Of a stretch of DNA of 64,000 nucleotides, positions 37,821 through 46,443 are shown piece after piece; within the stretch, counting starts at the first letter, position 1, and every line of letters starts with the position of its first letter. Below the pieces are notes generated by a model. It was not told the origin of the DNA and did no database searches. It saw nothing but the letters and a program-made list of their open reading frames with translations. Source of the stretch: Streptomyces phaeoluteigriseus (lineage in GTDB: Bacteria; Actinomycetota; Actinomycetes; Streptomycetales; Streptomycetaceae); the NCBI RefSeq assembly GCF_001896135.2, contig NZ_MPOH02000016.1:332774-396773 (forward strand), in the 5' to 3' direction. The position numbers and the translations under genes are program-made.

Positions 37821-38864
37821 ATGGTCCGCACGGGCAGTGCGAGCATGGCGGCCGGGCCGACCCTTGCGGTCGTGGCCCGCGAGGCGGGGGTCTCCGTGCC
37901 CACCGCCTCGAAAGTGGTCAACGGGCGCGAGGATGTGGCTCCCGAGACCCGACGTCGTGTCACCGAGGCCCTGGACCGGCTCGGTTACGTGCGCAGACCC
38001 CGCTTCGACCCGGCGAAACCGCCCCGGCTGGTCGATCTCGTCGTGCACTCCCTGGCGAGTTCCTGGACGGGTGCGGTGCTGCACGGCGTGGAGGAGGCGG
38101 CGCACGACGCGGGCCTGGACGTGGTCGTGTCGGCCGCCCTCTCCCGTACCCGCGCGGGTCGTCCGCAGCGCGGTTGGCTGGACAAGCTCAGCGCGCGCGG
38201 TTCGGCCGGCGTGCTGTTCAACCTGGCCGAACTGACGGAGTCCCAGTACGTGTGGCTGGAGCAGCACCGGATCCCGTACGTGATGATCGACCCGGTGGTG
38301 GAGCCGCCGCCGGGTGTCGTGTCGGTGGGCGCGGCGAACTGGCAGGGCGGGGTGACGGCCACCGAACATCTGCTGTCCCTCGGCCACGAACGCATCGCCG
38401 TGATCGCCGGAACGCGCCGCAGGATGTGCAGCACCGCCCGCGTGGCCGGCTACCGCTCCGCCCTGGCCTCGGCCGGTCTCGGTCACCGCCCGGAGTACAT
38501 CCGGCACGGCGGGTTCGACGAGTCCGTGGCCCGTCACCGCATGCGCGAACTGCTCGACCTTCCCCAGCCGCCGACGGCCGTCTTCGTGTGTTCCGACCGC
38601 ATGGCGCTGGGTGTCTACGAGGCTTTGGAGGAAAGGGGGTTGAGCGTCCCGGACGACATCAGCGTGGTCGGCTTCGACGATCTGCCCGAGTCCCGCTGGG
38701 GCACTCCGGCCCTGACGACCGTCCGCCAGCCGCTGGCGGAGATGGCGGCGACGGCTCTCCGTCTGCTGGTGCGGATGATGGACGGGGAGCACCCGGAGGG
38801 GACACGCACAGAGCTGTCCACACGGTTGGTGGAGCGCGCGAGCACCGCACCGCCGGCGCGATGA
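37821..38864 (+). CDS. LacI-family transcriptional regulator
   Basis: 347 residues. Helix-turn-helix LAVVAREAGVSVPTASKVVNGR (about 14-35), hinge helix and a periplasmic-binding-protein-like sugar domain (75-340) with FVCSDRMALGVYEAL and VPDDISVVGFDDL. ATG 37821 follows GAGAGGTGG; ATG 37845 is a possible alternative. The LacI-type operator upstream suggests that it represses itself. It may also control the upstream polysaccharide genes or targets elsewhere. Confidence 0.93.
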   Translation: MVRTGSASMAAGPTLAVVAREAGVSVPTASKVVNGREDVAPETRRRVTEALDRLGYVRRPRFDPAKPPRLVDLVVHSLASSWTGAVLHGVEEAAHDAGLDVVVSAALSRTRAGRPQRGWLDKLSARGSAGVLFNLAELTESQYVWLEQHRIPYVMIDPVVEPPPGVVSVGAANWQGGVTATEHLLSLGHERIAVIAGTRRRMCSTARVAGYRSALASAGLGHRPEYIRHGGFDESVARHRMRELLDLPQPPTAVFVCSDRMALGVYEALEERGLSVPDDISVVGFDDLPESRWGTPALTTVRQPLAEMAATALRLLVRMMDGEHPEGTRTELSTRLVERASTAPPAR

Positions 38865-39396
38865 CGCACGCGGCGCCGTACGCGCCCTCCCCGTCTGCCT
38901 GGCCCGCGACCCGCCCGCCCTTCCCCGGACGCACCGCGTGCGCGGGCAGCGTCAGGCCGACGAGGACATCAGGCGGGCGGAGACGCCGGCGAGCCGCGCG
39001 GGTCCCGTCTCGCCGACCGGGTCGCCCACTCCGCCGGGAGTCCGCTCGGTGGCGCGGCCGGTTCGGCGCCGCGCACACCCGGGCCTGCACGAGGCAGGCG
39101 GCGACCGGCAGTACGGCGCGCAGAGGGACGCCTAGGGGCGCGGCCGTCGCGTTGTGCCGGCCCGCGTCGGCTTCCGGAACCGCATCCATACGGTTGTACG
39201 GTTCCGGCGAGCAAGGACGCCGGCACGGCGAGGAGTTGTCCGGCGACCAGCCCCGTCGGCACGGACGGGCGCAGTTGGTCGGGCCCCTGTCTCGGGGCTT
39301 CCGGAGGACAGGGGCCGATGCCTACCGGGAGCAGGCCGAAGGCAAGGGCACGGAGCGGGGTCCCGCCGGTCGGGACGCCACGGGCGAGCCCTCGGT
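38865..39396. other. gene-free stretch with traces of a decayed membrane-protein gene
   Basis: No intact gene. On the minus strand, hydrophobic coding-like pieces such as GLVAGQLLAVPASLLAGT (about 39182-39346) and GVPLRAVLPVAACLVQ (about 39076-39138) lie in order but in different frames, as expected for a degraded transporter. This is a weak call. Confidence 0.35.
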
Positions 39397-40260
39397 TCAC
39401 CCCCGGGCGCTCCCCGGCACGGATCGCAGCCGCGCGAGGTTGCCCTCCAGCAGCCGGGTGGCAGTCCCGACGCCGACGCCCCCGGTGTCGTCCGCCTCGG
39501 GCAGGCGGCCGTCCGCACGCTTCAGGTCGGTCAGCGCGGAGTGCATCGCCTGGTGCGCGGCGAACAGGCACGGCGTGCTGTAGATCGCGATGTCGACGCC
39601 GAGGTCGGTGAGTTCACCGAGGGACAGGCTCGGCGACTTGCCGCCGGCGATCTGGTTGAACAGCAACGGCTTGTCGCCGACGACGTCCCGGATGCGGCGG
39701 ATCCACTCCACGCTGCGCACCCCGTCGACCAGGACGACGTCCGCGTCGGTTGCCGCGAGCGCCTCGGCCCGGTCCAGGATGTCGGCGTCGTCGGTGGCGT
39801 CCGTGCGCGCCACGACGACCATGTCACGGCGGCTGGCGAGGACCATGTCCAGCTTGGTGAGGTAGTCGGCGAGCGGCAGCACCTGCTTGCCGTCGGCGTG
39901 CCCGCAGCGGCGGGGCCGCTTCTGGTCCTCCAGGATCACCCCGGACGCCCCGATCCGCTCCAGGCCCTCCACCACATGGCAGGCGACCTCGGGATCGACG
40001 TAGCCGTCGTCGATGTCGACCAGCAGGTGGTGTCCCGGGAAGGCGCCCCGCAGCCGCTGGACGAACGCCATCATGTCGGGCCAGGCGATGAAACCGATGT
40101 CCGGCAGTCCGTAGTAGGAGGCGGCGAAGCCGAAGCCGGAGACGAACATCGCGTCGTAGTGCTGGGCCGCGATGGACGCCGAGTACATGTCGTACACGCC
40201 GATCAGCGGCGTCGTCCCCGGTGCGGCGATCCGCTCGCGCAGCTTGGTCCCGTAAGTCAA
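39397..40260 (-). CDS. isocitrate lyase/PEP mutase-family protein
   Basis: 287 residues, alpha/beta barrel. The metal-binding segment is DIDDGYVDPE and the catalytic loop is EDQKRPRRCGHADGK, close to the K(K/R)CGH motif of isocitrate lyase and carboxy-PEP phosphomutase relatives. FVSGFGFAASYYGLPDIG opens the barrel. No phosphonate-synthesis partners (such as phosphonopyruvate decarboxylase) are nearby, so a C-C lyase reaction is as likely as P-C bond formation. Confidence 0.85.
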   Translation of the reverse strand: MTYGTKLRERIAAPGTTPLIGVYDMYSASIAAQHYDAMFVSGFGFAASYYGLPDIGFIAWPDMMAFVQRLRGAFPGHHLLVDIDDGYVDPEVACHVVEGLERIGASGVILEDQKRPRRCGHADGKQVLPLADYLTKLDMVLASRRDMVVVARTDATDDADILDRAEALAATDADVVLVDGVRSVEWIRRIRDVVGDKPLLFNQIAGGKSPSLSLGELTDLGVDIAIYSTPCLFAAHQAMHSALTDLKRADGRLPEADDTGGVGVGTATRLLEGNLARLRSVPGSARG

Positions 40261-40391
40261 CGTCCGGCTCCTCCTGCTGTGCCATTACCGGGACAGAGGA
40301 TCTCCGCGGCCGGGCGCGAGCACCGCGCCCGTGCGGGCCGCACTCACCCCGATGGCGCAAACGGTTCACCGCAGAAACGTCACTTGACGCG

Positions 40392-40461
40392 TTACCGCAC
40401 GCGCTGCCGACGAGTTTCTGCACGCCTTACCGCACGCGCTGCCGACGGGTCGCTGCACGCG
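40392..40461. repeat. 35-bp tandem repeat, two full units
   Basis: Two copies of TTACCGCACGCGCTGCCGAC... (40392-40426 and 40427-40461) differ at few positions. A third, partial unit starts TTGCCGAGG at 40462. It lies upstream of the PEP-mutase-family gene and downstream of the ThuA gene. Confidence 0.8.
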
Positions 40462-40530
40462 TTGCCGAGGCCGCTCGCTGAACGCGATCCCGTGGGCGTA
40501 CACCGAACGCGCCGGGCCTCGCCGCCCCCC

Positions 40531-41229
40531 TCACGCTTCCACCCCTGCCGCCCACCCGATTCCGCCGCCCAGATGTGCCACGAAGTCGGGATCCCGGTAG
40601 GCCTCGGAGGAGTGGCCGAGAGCGGTGTAGAAGACCCGCCCGGCGCCCTGTTCGCGGCACCAGACGAGCGGGTGGTCCGGGCCCATCCGTCCGCCGTCGT
40701 AGGAGGACTCGTCGGCGGTGACCAGCACCCGGACACGGCCTCGTCCCTCGTCCTGGCCTGCACCTTCGCCCTGGCCCTGGCCTCGGCCTCGGGGGTTGGT
40801 GCGGAAGTCGTACCACTCGTCGGTGAAGTCCCAGACGGCCGGCAGGTGGCGGGTCGCGGGGTGGTCGCGGTCCTCGACGAGTGCCTTGCCGGGCTGGAGG
40901 GCGGGGTGGCGGGCGAAGCGGGCGCCGAGGAGTTCGCCGTAGTACGGCCAGTCGTACTCGGTGCAGGCCGCCGCGTGCACGCCGACGAAGCCGCCGCCCG
41001 AGTCGACGTACCGGGCCAGCCGTTCCCGCCCGGCCGGGGTCAGCACCTCGCCGCTGGTCGAGAGGAAGACCACCGCCGCGTATCCGTCCAGCGGGGCTTC
41101 CAGAGCCGACGGGTCCTCGGTGTGGTCGACGGCGTACTCCCCCAGTGCGCGTACGGCGGTGACGGCGTCCGGGATGGAGTCGTGTCGGTAGTCGGTGGTG
41201 CGGGTGTACACGAGCAGACGTGCGGTCAT
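40531..41229 (-). CDS. ThuA-like domain protein
   Basis: 232 residues, glutamine-amidotransferase-like fold of the ThuA (trehalose utilisation) family. Landmarks: LLVYTRTTDYRHDSIPDAV, GGGFVGVHAAACTEYDWPYY, and GAGRVFYTALGHSSEAY. A Gly/Gln/Glu/Arg-rich insertion (about 150-165) is a low-complexity loop absent from most relatives. No sugar dehydrogenase partner is adjacent. Function not settled. Confidence 0.85.
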   Translation of the reverse strand: MTARLLVYTRTTDYRHDSIPDAVTAVRALGEYAVDHTEDPSALEAPLDGYAAVVFLSTSGEVLTPAGRERLARYVDSGGGFVGVHAAACTEYDWPYYGELLGARFARHPALQPGKALVEDRDHPATRHLPAVWDFTDEWYDFRTNPRGRGQGQGEGAGQDEGRGRVRVLVTADESSYDGGRMGPDHPLVWCREQGAGRVFYTALGHSSEAYRDPDFVAHLGGGIGWAAGVEA

Positions 41230-41390
41230 GTCACCCGACTTTATGCGGGCAGGGGTGGACGTCCCAGGGAAACGGTTGCGGAGAGGGTTTCGGGGCGCAC
41301 GGCGCGGGGCGGGGCGGGTGGACGGCCGCCACCGCGCGCAACCGGTTCCGGCGCCGGCGCCTTTCCCGGCGCCTTTCCGTGGCGGTTGTC

Positions 41391-41996
41391 TCAGCCGCCC
41401 GCGTCGACGTCGTTGTCAGGAGCTCCGTCGCCGACCGGTGGCAGGTCGCCGCGCTCCACCGGCTCACCGCCGGCCGGTGCGGACGGCAGGAGGGTGTCGA
41501 GTTCGTCGGAGGACGGGCGGTGCAGGTGGTCGGCGGCCTCACGCAGGACGTCGCGGGGTACGTTCGTGCCGCCGACGCGGATGACGAAATCCTTCTTCGG
41601 GACGGCGTACTCCGCCCACTGCCCGGAACTGCGGTACCAGGCGTCGCCGTCGCGAGCGCAGGTGACGGGTGTCGCGGAGGGCTCGGCACCGGATGCCCGC
41701 TCGCAGGTGGCGGCCGTCATCGTGCCCCGGCCGACGGTGAGTTGGACCTGCGTCCCCTTCTGCTGGGAGACGTAGGTGGCGGAGAAGCCGTCACCGCCGT
41801 ACACGCCGACGGACTGCTGGGCGAGGCTGTGGCCGGGGGCGTCGGTGGCGTACACCAGCTCCGGGGCGATACCCAACGCGCGGGCCCGGGAGGCCAGTTC
41901 GGTAGGGTCGGCCTCGTCGGCCCGCTCGCTGCCGCAGGCGGTGAGCAGCACGGGCCCCAGCAGCAGCGCGGGCAGCAGGCGTACGGTACGCATCAT
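41391..41996 (-). CDS. lipoprotein of unknown function
   Basis: 201 residues from ATG 41996 (MMRTVRLLPALLLG). Signal peptide with lipobox LTAC (Cys20 or so), a folded middle (30-150) with ATCERASGAEPSATPVTC suggesting one disulfide, and an acidic Pro/Gly-rich tail. The reading upstream of 41996 is non-coding. Membrane-anchored on the outer face. Confidence 0.75.
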   Translation of the reverse strand: MMRTVRLLPALLLGPVLLTACGSERADEADPTELASRARALGIAPELVYATDAPGHSLAQQSVGVYGGDGFSATYVSQQKGTQVQLTVGRGTMTAATCERASGAEPSATPVTCARDGDAWYRSSGQWAEYAVPKKDFVIRVGGTNVPRDVLREAADHLHRPSSDELDTLLPSAPAGGEPVERGDLPPVGDGAPDNDVDAGG

Positions 41997-42084
41997 GCGG
42001 CCATCCTGCCGCACAGGTGTTCCACAGTCGCGGTGATTTCGAGGCCGTACGCATGGTCTCGGGCGGGATGAAGACCATTCCCCC

Positions 42085-42231
42085 CTGCTGGAGCTGACGG
42101 CCTCCGCCCCGGACCCCGGCGAGGTCCGCGCCCTGCTGACCACGCTCGGCACCGGCCTCGCGGTCTCCGAGGGCCCGGCGGGCTTCTCGTACACGCTGGA
42201 CACGCCGAACGGCCCGGTCGCCTTCTGCTGA
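42085..42231 (+). pseudogene. C-terminal remnant of a VOC/glyoxalase-fold protein
   Basis: The frame reads LLELTASAPDPGEVRALLTT then GPAGFSYTLDTPNGPVAFC and a stop at 42231. This is the pattern of the last strand-helix-strand unit of a glyoxalase-fold protein, but no start precedes it. Only about 48 codons remain. The 411-bp gap between the lipoprotein and the next VOC gene holds nothing else I can identify. Confidence 0.45.
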
Positions 42232-42407
42232 TGGGCGAGCCGGACGGACCGAGCGCACGGACTGAACTCAAGGACCAAGCTCACGGACCGGCCGCACGGA
42301 CCGCACGGAGGGACGAACCTGCCAGACCTGACGGGCAAGCCTGGAGCGAGAGCGTGCGTGTCCGTTTTCTTCAAGACCCCTCGGGCGGCCCTGCCTACGG
42401 TGGCCGT

Positions 42408-42806
42408 ATGAGTCCACGATTCGATGCCATCGGCCTGGTCGTCTCCGACATGGCCGCCTCCGTCGCCTTCTACCGTCGGCTCGGCTTCGCGTTCCCCGAG
42501 GGCGCCGAGCGGGAGCCGCACGCCGAGGCCGCTCTGCCGGGCGGGCTGCGGCTGTTGCTGGACACCGAGGAAACCGTCCGGTCCTTCCATCCCGACTGGC
42601 AGGCCCCTTCCGCGGGCGGCCGGCACTCCCTCGCGCTGCGCTGCGACGATCCGGCCGAGGTCGACGCGGTGTACGCGGAGCTGGTGGGCGCCGGGTACAC
42701 CGGCGAGTTGAAGCCATGGGACGCCTTCTGGGGACAGCGGTACGCCGTCGTGCAGGACCCGGACGGCAACGGAGTCGACCTGTTCGCCCCCCTGGCCCAT
42801 CTCTGA
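42408..42806 (+). CDS. VOC/glyoxalase-family protein
   Basis: 132 residues with two beta-alpha-beta-beta-beta units: DAIGLVVSDMAASVAFYRRL and HSLALRCDDPAEVDAVYAEL. The C-terminal YAVVQDPDGNGVDLFAPL holds the Glu/Asp position that binds metal in active members. Function may be resistance or a dioxygenase-type reaction. No partner is evident. Confidence 0.87.
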   Translation: MSPRFDAIGLVVSDMAASVAFYRRLGFAFPEGAEREPHAEAALPGGLRLLLDTEETVRSFHPDWQAPSAGGRHSLALRCDDPAEVDAVYAELVGAGYTGELKPWDAFWGQRYAVVQDPDGNGVDLFAPLAHL

Positions 42807-42899
42807 CCCATCCCTGGCTGATTCCTGGCCCGTGCCCTAGTCCATGCTCCCTGCCCGTGTCCCCCTCTCCCCTATCCCCTGCCCTCTGACCGCTCGCCC

Positions 42900-43571
42900 C
42901 TAGCCCAGCAGCTCCGTCAGCGTCATCCCGCTCAACTCCCGCACGTCCCGGGCCAGATGGGCCTGGTCGGCGTAACCGGCGCGGGCCGCGGTGTCCGCGT
43001 AGGGCACGCCCCGACGGGCCAGGGCCAGAGCGCGCTGGAGGCGCAGGATGCGCGCCAGCGTCTTGGGACCGTAGCCGAAGGCGTGCAGCGAACGGCGGTG
43101 CAACTGGCGCGGTCCGAGGCCGAGTCGGTCTGCTGTCGCGGCGATCGGGCGGCCCGTCGCGAGGGCGGTCACCAGGCGGCGCAGCTCGGGGTCGGGTGGG
43201 GCCGCTCGCTCCAGCGCCAGTTCCTCCAGCGCGGTCGCCGGGTGCTTCGCGGCCTCGACCCCGGCGCGCAGGCGTCGTACCTCAGCGGCGGGCCACAGAT
43301 CGGACAACGCGACTCGCTGGTCGCGCAGTTCATGGGCGGGCACGCCCAGGAGGGCGGGCGCGGTGCCGGGGTAGAGGCGCAGTCCCGCCCAGGCCGCGGT
43401 CGGGCCGTCAGGGATGTACGCCCTGGTGTCGGGTCCGGCGACGAGCAGCCTGTCCTCGTTCCACAGCAGGTCCATGCAGCCGTCTGGCAGCACCGGACGT
43501 GGGACGCCGCCCGTCGGGGTGTTGGTCCACACCACCGCACCGGCGAGCCGGGAGGGCCGTTCCTCGTACAC
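42900..43571 (-). CDS. AraC-family regulator with N-terminal DUF6597-like domain
   Basis: 223 residues. The N-terminal domain (1-105) has VLPDGCMDLLWNEDRLLVAGPDT, typical of short AraC regulators. The C-terminal double helix-turn-helix (130-220) has LGPRQLHRRSLHAFGYGPKTLARILRLQRAL and YADQAHLARDVRELSG. Effector unknown. Confidence 0.88.
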   Translation of the reverse strand: MYEERPSRLAGAVVWTNTPTGGVPRPVLPDGCMDLLWNEDRLLVAGPDTRAYIPDGPTAAWAGLRLYPGTAPALLGVPAHELRDQRVALSDLWPAAEVRRLRAGVEAAKHPATALEELALERAAPPDPELRRLVTALATGRPIAATADRLGLGPRQLHRRSLHAFGYGPKTLARILRLQRALALARRGVPYADTAARAGYADQAHLARDVRELSGMTLTELLG

Positions 43572-43580
43572 GGGCCCAGG

Positions 43581-44579
43581 CTACGCGCCGCCCACCACCG
43601 GGAGACCGGCCCCCACCCGGCCCCGATGTTCCTGAGGGCTCACCCCGTACACCCGCTTGAACGCGCTGGACAGGGCGAAGGCGCTGCCGTAACCGACCTG
43701 GCGGGCGATCGCGCCGATCGTCTCGTCGGTGTCCCTCAGCAGGTCGGCGGCGAGGGCGAGGCGCCAGCCGGTGAGGTGGGTCATCGGGGGTTCGCCCACC
43801 AGCTCGGTGAAGCGGCGGGCCAGGCCGGCCCGGGAGACGCCCGCCTTCACGGCCAGGGACGCGACCGTCCAGGGGTGGGCCGGGTCGTCCTGGACGAGGC
43901 GCAGCACCCGGCCCACGACGGGGTCGGCCATGGCCCGGTACCAGGCGGGCGCCTCCGCCTCCGGCCGGGAGAACCAGGCCCGCAGCGCGGCGATGACCAG
44001 CAGGTCCAGCAGCCGGTCCAGCACGACCTCCTGGCCCGGCTCGTCGCGGCCGATCTCCTCCATGAGCAGCGGGGTGAGCGGGCACCGCCACACGTCGGAC
44101 GTGAGGGACAGCAGGGGCGGCAGCGCGTCCAGCAGCCGGCCGCTGATCTCGCCGTCCATCATGTACGTCCCGATCAGCACCAGCGTGGAGCCGTCGAGGC
44201 GGTCGCCCCAGGCGCGCACGCCCAGGTCCATGGAGCCGTTCAGCGCCCGCCCGTCGGGGTAGGCGCACTGCCCCTCGGGGAGGATCAGCGCCTGCGGGAC
44301 CGTGGCGGGGTCGTCGGCGCAGGTGTAGTGGCCGGGTCCGCGGGCGATGGCGAGGTCACCCGCCGTGAGCCGGACCCGCTCGCCCTCGTCGGGCACGACC
44401 CAGCCCTCGCCGCGCACCATGAGCATCACCGTGAGCGGGGCCCGGTCCTCGACCCGTACCGCCCACGGCGGGTCGAAGCAGGCGCGGATCATGAGGGCGC
44501 CACGCGCGCGCGGGCCCTCCAACAGGCCGGCGAGGGGGTCGCCCCGCGTGAGCCCGTTCGAGCGTGGGTGAGCGTCCAT
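43581..44579 (-). CDS. AraC-family regulator with cupin sensor domain
   Basis: 332 residues. An N-terminal cupin (about 30-180) with VRLTAGDLAIARGPGHYTC and a C-terminal AraC helix-turn-helix pair (about 225-325) with VSRAGLARRFTELVGEPPM and GYGSAFALSSAFKRVYGVSP. It is divergent from the NAD(P)-binding oxidoreductase (81-bp gap), which it probably controls. This is a recurrent pairing in Streptomyces. Confidence 0.9.
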   Translation of the reverse strand: MDAHPRSNGLTRGDPLAGLLEGPRARGALMIRACFDPPWAVRVEDRAPLTVMLMVRGEGWVVPDEGERVRLTAGDLAIARGPGHYTCADDPATVPQALILPEGQCAYPDGRALNGSMDLGVRAWGDRLDGSTLVLIGTYMMDGEISGRLLDALPPLLSLTSDVWRCPLTPLLMEEIGRDEPGQEVVLDRLLDLLVIAALRAWFSRPEAEAPAWYRAMADPVVGRVLRLVQDDPAHPWTVASLAVKAGVSRAGLARRFTELVGEPPMTHLTGWRLALAADLLRDTDETIGAIARQVGYGSAFALSSAFKRVYGVSPQEHRGRVGAGLPVVGGA

Positions 44580-44659
44580 GCGGCCAGCGTAGACGCGCGC
44601 TTATGGGAATGAGCCGTTCAGCGATGGGCCCGTGCGCCGTACGGCAGTTGACTGATGCC

Positions 44660-45634
44660 ATGACACAGGACGCGGCCGAGAACACGACGACGAACCCGAC
44701 CACGACCCCGGGCACGGCCTCGGGCCCGGCGACGAACACGTCGCACACATCGAGCACGTCGGACACGCCGGACACGCCGGACACGCCGGACGCCTCGAAC
44801 ATGACGGACGCCTCGAACACGACGGTGGTGGTGACCGGGGCGACCGGTCGTACGGGCGGACGCGTGGCGCTGGCCGCGCGGGCGGCCGGGCTGAAGGTGC
44901 GGGCGGCCTCACGGGCAACCGGTTTCGACTGGCGGGACCGGTCGACGTGGGCGGAGACGCTGCGCGGCGCGGATGCGGCTTACCTCGCGTTCCCGACGGA
45001 CGTCGGCTCGCCTGAGGCGACCAGGGCGATCGGGGAGATCTCGCGGGAGGCGGTTGCCCTCGGAGTGCGGCGGCTGGTGCTGCTCTCCGCTCGTGGTGAG
45101 AAGCGGGCGCGACCGACCGAGGAGGCGCTGCGGGAGTCGGGCGCCGACTGGACGGTCGTGCAGGCCTCGTGGTTCGCACAGAACTTCAGCGAGGGTCCGC
45201 TGGTGGAGGAGCTGCGGCTGAGCGGCGGGCTGGTGTTCCCGGCCGCCGAGGGGGTGCGGGAGCCCTTCATCGACGTACGGGACATCGCGGATGTGGTCGT
45301 GGCGGCGCTGACCTCGGGGGACCGGTATGTGCGGCGGGAGATCGACGTGACCGGGCCGCGGCTGGTGGCGTGGGGCGAGGCGGTCGCTGAGATCGCCGCG
45401 GCGAGCGGGCGGGAGCTGTCGTACCGGACCGTGTCGGCGTCGGAGTACCGGGAGCACCTGGTCGTGTTCGGGGTGCCGGGCGAGGAGGCCGACTTCCTGG
45501 TCGAGCTGTTCGAGGAGCTGCTCGACGGACACAACGCGCAGCTCACGGACGGTGTACGGCAGGTCCTGGGCCGGGAGCCGCGCGACTTCGCCGAGTTCGC
45601 GAAGGAGGCCGCGGCGGCGGGCACCTGGGCGTGA
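44660..45634 (+). CDS. NmrA-like NAD(P)-binding oxidoreductase
   Basis: 324 residues. An unusual N-terminal Thr/Asn/Asp/Pro tail (about 1-52) with TPDTPDTPDAS repeats precedes the Rossmann domain, which begins TVVVTGATGRTGGRVALAAR. The QASWFAQNFSEG and REPFIDVRDIADVVVAAL segments are typical of NmrA/azoreductase-like proteins. The tail arises from 9-bp repeats at about 44760-44795 and may be expendable, so translation could also start later. Confidence 0.85.
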   Translation: MTQDAAENTTTNPTTTPGTASGPATNTSHTSSTSDTPDTPDTPDASNMTDASNTTVVVTGATGRTGGRVALAARAAGLKVRAASRATGFDWRDRSTWAETLRGADAAYLAFPTDVGSPEATRAIGEISREAVALGVRRLVLLSARGEKRARPTEEALRESGADWTVVQASWFAQNFSEGPLVEELRLSGGLVFPAAEGVREPFIDVRDIADVVVAALTSGDRYVRREIDVTGPRLVAWGEAVAEIAAASGRELSYRTVSASEYREHLVVFGVPGEEADFLVELFEELLDGHNAQLTDGVRQVLGREPRDFAEFAKEAAAAGTWA

Positions 45635-45699
45635 CACCGGCCGCCACAGGTCGAGGCGGCGAAGTTCCGTCAGCACGCATCCGTGCTGGTGGGGGAGTT

Positions 45700-46010
45700 T
45701 CAGAGCAGCTCGTTCGGCGCGTCGGCGTCCGCCACGAGGCTTCGTCGGATGGCGGGTCCGCGGCGGACCGGCTCCAGCGCCTCCTCGGGTCCGCCCGTCG
45801 AGACGAGCGTCCCGCCGATGGTGTCGAGGACTATCGCCAGGGCGTCGGCGGCCACCGGGGTGGCCGGGCTCTCCGGCCGGGTCGACGACGGCGAGCGCGT
45901 CGCGCAGGACGGAGAGCGCCTCGTCGAGCCGGTACAGACCACGCAGCCGGCCGGCACGCCCGACGAGGCTGCCCACGGCGTCGTGGCCGACCTCGGGCCG
46001 CTCGTCGGCT
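45700..46010 (-). pseudogene. remnant of a TPR protein
   Basis: GLYRLDEALSVLRDALAVVDPAG (about 45960-45895) and AADALAIVLDTIGGTLVSTG (about 45860-45800) are tetratricopeptide-like pieces in different frames. They end with PNELL and a stop at 45700. No start or full domain remains. The upstream region is occupied by tandem repeats. Confidence 0.45.
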
Positions 46011-46013
46011 GCC

Positions 46014-46100
46014 CGGTACGGACGGGAGATCCCCCATGGGCCGCCCGGTACGGACGGGAGACCGCCCATCGGCCGGCCCGGTGTAAACGGGAGGCGGCCA
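46014..46100. repeat. 32/33-bp tandem repeat, about 2.6 units
   Basis: Units begin CGGTACGGACGGGAGA at 46014 and 46046, and a diverged CGGTGTAAACGGGAGG at 46079. It directly precedes the 48-bp array. Confidence 0.7.
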
Positions 46101-46243
46101 AGGGCTCGCTGCGGACAGCGACTGTCCGGCGCGGACGGCAGCCCGCCAAGAGCTCGCCGCGGACAGCGACTGTCCGGCGCGGGCGGCAGCCCGCCAAGAG
46201 CTCGCCGCGGACGGCGACTGTCCGGCGCGGACGCCCCCTGGCG
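46100..46243. repeat. 48-bp tandem repeat, three units
   Basis: Units start at 46100, 46148 and 46196 (AAGAGCTCGCCGCGGACAGC and variants). The period is a multiple of three, so on the minus strand they read as 16-residue repeats (LLAGCRPRRTVAVR). No convincing gene contains them. Confidence 0.8.
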
Positions 46244-46443
46244 GTACGGCCCTCAGGGCTTGGCGGTGCGGGGCGCGGCCCTCGGCTCCCGGACGGCGTC
46301 GACTCCTCGGCACGGGACCGCCACGGCGCCGTCCTGCCCCCGCCGACGTCAGCGACGGCAGTGTCACCAGGCCCGTGTCCCCCCGCGCCCGGTCCCCGAC
46401 GTGGTGCTCCTCCAGGCGGTCCGGCCGGAGGGCCTCCGGATGC

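Noticed and set aside
39397..40260. Phosphonate biosynthesis cluster
   Set aside because: Only the PEP-mutase-family protein is present. No phosphonopyruvate decarboxylase or transaminase partner exists nearby.
40392..40480. CRISPR-like array
   Set aside because: The units are directly adjacent without spacers, so this is a simple tandem repeat. No cas genes are present.
39154..41775. 873-codon plus frame
   Set aside because: Antisense to the PEP-mutase-family, ThuA and lipoprotein genes and lacks any recognisable domain.
46100..46243. 16-residue repeat protein on the minus strand
   Set aside because: The frame has no credible start, ribosome site or domain outside the repeats.
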